Below are positions 6,990 to 9,607 of a stretch of 9,607 nucleotides of DNA, in pieces. Source of the DNA: Bacteroidota bacterium (GTDB taxonomy: Bacteria; Bacteroidota; Bacteroidia; Chitinophagales; Chitinophagaceae). Positions within the stretch are counted from its first letter, which is position 1; every line of letters starts with the position of its first letter. The notes under the pieces were generated by a model. That model saw only the letters and a list, made by a program, of their open reading frames with translations, did no database searches and was not told where the DNA came from. The DNA is taken from positions 1 to 9,607 of the forward strand of contig JAFAAT010000072.1 in NCBI GenBank assembly GCA_023426425.1, written 5' to 3'. A program made the translations under genes and the position numbers.

Positions 6990-7373
6990 TTGTCGGCTCT
7001 TACACAGGCAGACTGGAACTACAGCCCTTCAGCATGCAAATGGACCAGGAAGCAGGTACTCGGTCACCTTATAGATAGTGCCGCCAACAACCACCAGCGG
7101 TTTATCAGGGCTCAGTACGAGGACGTACCGCATATCAGCTATGATCAAAACCGGTGGAATGCGCTGCACCGTTACCACGAACTGGATTCAACCCAGCTCA
7201 TTGAGTTCTGGACCCTCTACAATCATCACCTGCTTCATGTCATCAAAGCCATTCCTGCCGATACACTGCAAAGGACCTGTGACACTGGCAGCGGGCAGGC
7301 TTATACACTTGACTTCCTGGTAGACGATTACGTCAGCCATATGGAGCATCATCTGAGGCAGATTATCCTCTAA
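6990..7373 (+). CDS. DinB-family four-helix metal-site protein
   Basis: A DinB_2-type protein; the family forms four-helix bundles holding a divalent metal through three His, and includes thiol transferases and many proteins of unknown role. From the TTG at 6990 it has 127 residues, somewhat short for the family (about 150). The likely metal ligands are His26 in VLGHLIDSA and His117 and His121 in the HxxxH of SHMEHHLRQI. Other family marks are the 'KW.RK...GHLIDSA.NNHQRF..AQ' stretch, YDQNRWN and the C-terminal LVDDYVSHMEHHL. The TTG start is weak, with no ribosome binding site, and coding-like sequence continues upstream, so the true N-terminus is probably at 6935 and broken by a frameshift. 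The gene stands alone between the secreted pair and the DUF6933 gene. The protein is cytoplasmic; its substrate is unknown. Confidence 0.85.
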   Translation: MSALTQADWNYSPSACKWTRKQVLGHLIDSAANNHQRFIRAQYEDVPHISYDQNRWNALHRYHELDSTQLIEFWTLYNHHLLHVIKAIPADTLQRTCDTGSGQAYTLDFLVDDYVSHMEHHLRQIIL

Positions 7374-7393
7374 TGATTGATGATCCTACATCT

Positions 7394-7426
7394 ACCGGTT
7401 TTCAAAACAACTAACTTTGCACCGGT
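7394..7426 (+). promoter_or_regulatory. -7 element flanked by two ACCGGT palindromes
   Basis: TAACTTTG (7412-7419) matches the TAnnTTTG consensus exactly and lies about 28 bases before the DUF6933 start. ACCGGT, itself a palindrome, occurs at 7394-7399 and again at 7421-7426, 27 bases apart, and GTTTTCAAAAC (7398-7408) is a perfect small dyad between them. No TTG lies at a good -33 distance. The paired palindromes could be operator half-sites; that part is inference. Confidence 0.4.
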
Positions 7427-7447
7427 CCAAATCTCCACTACTCCACT

Positions 7448-7969
7448 ATGCTCCTCATCCACGCTGTACAAAAACTGCTCAACACCTCGAAGATGAAAGC
7501 TTCTCTTCATGTGGGCATGCCATCCGAAGGTCAGCAGCTTTATAGCTGGTACGCCTCTGTGGTAAGTGCCGGAGAACCGGGCAAGATGCTGGTGCTGTAT
7601 GTGCATGACCCCTCGCTGCTGGTGGTAGTCTGCAGAGGCAAGACCCTGCAAAAGACCTTCCCCATATTCCGCGAGCGTCTGCAGGCATTGCTGACCCGTT
7701 ACAAGTTTCCGCCGGAATTCATAGCCCGGGAAATGGCAATGACCGACGCTTTCAGCGTGAGCAAGACTAACAATCGCAGCATCCTGGGGTCTATCAATGA
7801 TATGAAATATGGTATCTCCTTCTTCGTCCACATGGAGGAATACATGACTAATCTGGAGGAAAAACTTGAAGACAATTTTCTGGACCATTTGCATGGCGCT
7901 TCCTACGCCGGCGGCCCCTACAAAAAACCGATGGACTACTGGCGCCAGCAGCTGAAGGAAATGAAATAG
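7448..7969 (+). CDS. DUF6933-domain protein
   Basis: A 173-residue protein that matches my memory of the DUF6933 family, whose members start with a pattern like 'M(L/I)..H...KLL' (here MLLIHAVQKLLN) and span roughly this whole length. No function is established to my knowledge. The sequence shows no signal peptide or membrane helix, so it should be cytoplasmic. Notable segments are LYSWYASVV, KMLVLYVHDPSLLVVVC, which looks like two beta strands, and a C-terminal acidic helix (YMTNLEEKLEDNFLDHLH) ending in a YKKPMDYWRQQL tail. The ATG at 7448 has no Shine-Dalgarno sequence, as is common in this phylum, and a good -7 element lies upstream, so it probably has its own transcript. A longer open frame on the opposite strand covers the same bases but has no family resemblance. 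Confidence 0.8.
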   Translation: MLLIHAVQKLLNTSKMKASLHVGMPSEGQQLYSWYASVVSAGEPGKMLVLYVHDPSLLVVVCRGKTLQKTFPIFRERLQALLTRYKFPPEFIAREMAMTDAFSVSKTNNRSILGSINDMKYGISFFVHMEEYMTNLEEKLEDNFLDHLHGASYAGGPYKKPMDYWRQQLKEMK

Positions 7970-8104
7970 TCCCACAAACTCATCGGCCATATTCACTAAC
8001 GAAGCACACTCGCGTCTATTCTTCACGCGGTGGAAGTAGCAATTCTTAGCTCGGCAGCACAGTAATTCTGAAGTTTAATCGAGCGACCGCCGCCATCCTT
8101 TTAG

Positions 8105-8120
8105 TCCCGACACTTCGGGA
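8105..8120. repeat. Hairpin with 6-bp stem (TCCCGA / TCGGGA)
   Basis: TCCCGA, the loop CACT and TCGGGA form a perfect 6-bp stem. It is followed by a weaker CCCG/CGGG pair at 8137-8151. No T-run follows, so a terminator is unlikely; it looks like part of a repeated palindromic unit. Confidence 0.5.
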
Positions 8121-8160
8121 ACGGCGTCCCTGCCTGCCCGAACCCAACGGGGGCGGGTGC

Positions 8161-8187
8161 GTCACTTTTGGGCGCAGCAAAAGTGAC
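8161..8187. repeat. 10-bp perfect hairpin (GTCACTTTTG / CAAAAGTGAC)
   Basis: The arms 8161-8170 and 8178-8187 are exact reverse complements around the 7-base loop GGCGCAG, followed by an A-run. Elements with a core like CTTTTG...CAAAAGT are, from memory, widespread between genes in Bacteroidota. The A-run is on the wrong side for an intrinsic terminator in either direction. Confidence 0.6.
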
Positions 8188-8194
8188 AAAAATT

Positions 8195-8212
8195 GTGCTC
8201 CCAAGGGAGTAC
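8195..8212. repeat. 8-pair hairpin (GTGCTCCC / GGGAGTAC)
   Basis: Eight pairs, one of them a G-T wobble, enclose only AA; in RNA the loop would open to about four bases. It lies seven bases after the CAAAAGTGAC arm and so belongs to the same palindrome cluster. Confidence 0.45.
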
Positions 8213-8511
8213 TCGAAAGAGAAGTTAAAGCCTCTCTGCGCGCTATAGTCCCTGCTACCGAAAGAAAAAGAAAATCAGACTACCTACTATTTAGCTTTAG
8301 ACTTGCTCTCGTCCTCGTTAAAATACGCCAGCGAAGGCTGTAAGGTGGCTGTAAAAATCAAAGCAATAAATACACTCTTCCCGAGATACATCAGGTCGAT
8401 TGTCTCATCAAAAGGTATTAGTTTTCTCCCGCTTCTCCCATACGGCCTTCCTGAAGGAATTCCTCTGCCTCTTGAACCTATTCAACTATATTTACTAATT
8501 TCATATTTTCC

Positions 8512-8537
8512 CTGGTCCCACCAGCTTTGAAAAAGCT
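8512..8537 (+). repeat. Two overlapping hairpins before the outer-membrane gene
   Basis: CTGGT-CCC-ACCAG (8512-8524) and AGCTTT-GAA-AAAGCT (8523-8537) are both perfect stems and share the bases AG at 8523-8524, so they cannot fully form together. The second ends 25 bases before the ATG at 8563. They could shape the 5' leader of that gene, but no promoter is clear upstream. Confidence 0.35.
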
Positions 8538-8562
8538 AGTGCCATTATAAAGAAACCAAAAT

Positions 8563-9171
8563 ATGAGAGCTCTCCTTTTCTTACTGGTTCTGACACTACC
8601 CCTGAAGCTCGATGCACAGAGGAAACATGGCTTCGCCCTCGGCCTCGACCTGATCAAAAACACCAATTCAAAAGAATGGCGCGCTGCCAATATTAAGGTT
8701 CAGGACCACAACCCCAACAGTAGTATCCTCGGCATGAACTATGGCATATGGGCTGCTTACTACTACGACAACAGGTACAGCATCAAAGGCGGCCTCACTT
8801 ATTTTTACCAGTCAGCCCGCGTTGAACCTATCGAAGAGACACCTGACAACTTTTTGCTTTCCAGGCAAGCGAGTTTTAGAGAACTGTTGGTGGGTTACAA
8901 CCTGCTCAGGAAATATGGCAGGAGGTTATCCGGCTGGGTTTATGTCGGTGGCGCCGTAGCTTCCCCATTAAGTACTCAGGATCGAATCACATATGGCGGC
9001 TGGGAAAGTTACGGGTCCAGTCAACAAATCCCTATTCACCCTACTGCGCAGCTCATGCTGAAGTACTCCCCCGTCAGGTTTGTATTCATCGGCATCGGAG
9101 GCAGCTATCGCTATATATTCAAAGACTTCCAGCCATTCTCAGGGAACCTTTCTATTGGCTTGCAGTTATAG
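8563..9171 (+). CDS. Small outer-membrane beta-barrel protein (porin-like)
   Basis: A 202-residue exported protein. Residues 1-18 form a signal peptide (MRALLFLLVLTLPLKLDA, cut before Gln19). The mature part alternates hydrophobic and polar residues in strand-like runs with Gly and aromatic residues, such as YSIKGGLTYFYQSA, GWVYVGGAV, FVFIGIGGSYRYIF and a C-terminal strand SGNLSIGLQL that ends in a hydrophobic residue, as in outer-membrane barrels. Its size suggests about eight strands, like the OmpA/OmpX-type or 'porin family' proteins common in Bacteroidota. The ATG is preceded by an A-rich stretch (AAAGAAACCAAAAT) typical of starts in this phylum. It stands alone, with a long palindromic gap upstream, and is convergent with the minus-strand genes downstream. 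The ligand or role is not visible. Confidence 0.75.
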   Translation: MRALLFLLVLTLPLKLDAQRKHGFALGLDLIKNTNSKEWRAANIKVQDHNPNSSILGMNYGIWAAYYYDNRYSIKGGLTYFYQSARVEPIEETPDNFLLSRQASFRELLVGYNLLRKYGRRLSGWVYVGGAVASPLSTQDRITYGGWESYGSSQQIPIHPTAQLMLKYSPVRFVFIGIGGSYRYIFKDFQPFSGNLSIGLQL

Positions 9172-9200
9172 CACTCAATGCAAGAAACTCCTCCCACCTC

Positions 9201-9401
9201 CTAAGCCTCTCTCATAGGTATATCAACTCCTGCCGGTTTCCATGCATCAAGCCCTCTTAACCCTGAAGTGACAATCTTTGGCCCTTCAGTCCGCTTTAAC
9301 TCTTGACACGGTTTTTTGACCTTACTTACTTGCCCAGGCAGCCTCCCCGGGCCTTCGCGAGTCTTGACTTTGCTCTCCCCGGCACCAGCAGCCAGCGTCA
9401 T
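9201..9401 (-). CDS. Doubtful 66-codon basic frame, ATGA-coupled
   Basis: A minus-strand frame of 66 codons whose ATG (9401-9399) overlaps the TGA stop of the upstream partial gene as ATGA, an arrangement often used for translational coupling. The product is Lys/Arg/Gly-rich with no signal peptide, membrane helix or motif I recognise. It fills most of the gap between two convergent genes. It could equally be a chance frame in a 3' untranslated region; only the overlap supports it. Confidence 0.25.
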   Translation of the reverse strand: MTLAAGAGESKVKTREGPGRLPGQVSKVKKPCQELKRTEGPKIVTSGLRGLDAWKPAGVDIPMREA

Positions 9402-9607
9402 TTGATCTCCCCTTCCGCATCCAGGACAAACATCCGCACATTCCTATGCCCCCGCACTATGTACTCTCCCCTTTCAAACAACTCCGCACGCAAGCACAGT
9501 ATCCAATAAGCTGTTTTCTTTGCCAATGGCAGTTCCAGCACAGCCGTTCCCTCTTTCTGATTTTTCGCAAACCGCTCCGTAAAATCAAAGATTACCTCAG
9601 GCTGACG
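9398..9607 (-). CDS. Unrecognised protein, C-terminal fragment
   Basis: The minus strand stays open from the right edge of the window to a TGA at 9400-9398, giving the last 69 residues of a gene that begins outside. It reads RQPEVIFDFTERFAKNQ..., then AVLELPLAKKTAYWILCLRAELF (roughly residues 23-45) and ends HRNVRMFVLDAEGEIK. The balanced mix of charged and hydrophobic residues, and the lack of stops, look like real coding sequence. I do not recognise the family; the alternation in AVLELPL and RMFVLD suggests a mixed alpha/beta fold. It converges on the outer-membrane gene at 8563-9171. Confidence 0.6.
   Translation of the reverse strand, partial: RQPEVIFDFTERFAKNQKEGTAVLELPLAKKTAYWILCLRAELFERGEYIVRGHRNVRMFVLDAEGEIK

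Larger units (their letters stand above)
7970..8562. other. Gene-poor, palindrome-rich gap of about 590 bp
   Basis: No convincing gene is visible here on either strand. A 75-codon frame at 8303-8530 starts with TTG, is rich in Leu, Pro and Ser, and has no ribosome binding site or family resemblance. The left part (8090-8212) carries three perfect or near-perfect hairpins in a G/C-rich stretch, and the right end (8512-8537) carries two more just before the next gene. The first part may be an interspersed palindromic element. The middle (about 8215-8510) shows nothing I can name. Confidence 0.55.

Noticed and set aside
7370..8026. A 218-codon minus-strand frame longer than the DUF6933 gene
   Set aside because: The plus-strand product matches a known family over its full length and has a promoter-like element; the minus frame has no recognisable features.
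8161..8187. The 10-bp hairpin as an intrinsic terminator
   Set aside because: It is followed by A, not T, on the plus strand, and on the minus strand the T-run lies upstream of the stem, so neither direction fits.
8303..8530. A 75-codon plus-strand frame in the long gap
   Set aside because: TTG start, no ribosome binding site, low-complexity Leu/Pro/Ser composition and overlap with leader hairpins; no support for coding.

Overview
The window looks like a chromosomal segment of a Bacteroidota bacterium, most likely in or near Chitinophagaceae. The grounds are TAnnTTTG-type -7 promoter elements, start codons with few Shine-Dalgarno sequences, and several protein families that are mainly Bacteroidota (a 'YHWKT' lipoprotein, a 'CGP...RF.LF' secreted repeat protein, a DUF6933 protein, a small outer-membrane barrel). 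The genus is inferred, not shown.

Bases 1-3160 hold a compact DNA-modification and nuclease cluster. Its four genes alternate in direction: the N-terminus of a DUF3883-type protein (minus, runs off the left edge), a complete small C5-cytosine methyltransferase (plus), an HNH nuclease with a PUA/EVE-like N-terminal domain (minus), and a second HNH nuclease with an N-terminal domain resembling the sulfur-binding domain of ScoMcrA (plus). The two nucleases share the same HNH core but carry different front domains, which reads as one cutting module with two different DNA readers. The nuclease genes are clearly more AT-rich than the genes to their right. A 9-bp inverted repeat at 3174-3217 closes the cluster.

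Bases 3297-6828 hold two overlapping genes for exported proteins: a lipoprotein with a barrel-like strand pattern and an 812-residue secreted, mostly helical repeat protein. They overlap by 38 bp and probably form one operon of unknown function.

Bases 6935-7969 hold a DinB-fold metal-site protein, whose natural N-terminus seems displaced by one base, and a DUF6933 protein with its own promoter-like element. Bases 7970-8562 form a long gene-poor gap rich in palindromes. Bases 8563-9171 encode a small outer-membrane beta-barrel protein. On the minus strand at the right edge lie the C-terminus of an unrecognised protein and a doubtful 66-codon frame coupled to it by ATGA.

No tRNA, rRNA, CRISPR array or insertion sequence was seen. 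The most promising leads are the dual-reader nuclease cluster and the exported two-gene operon.
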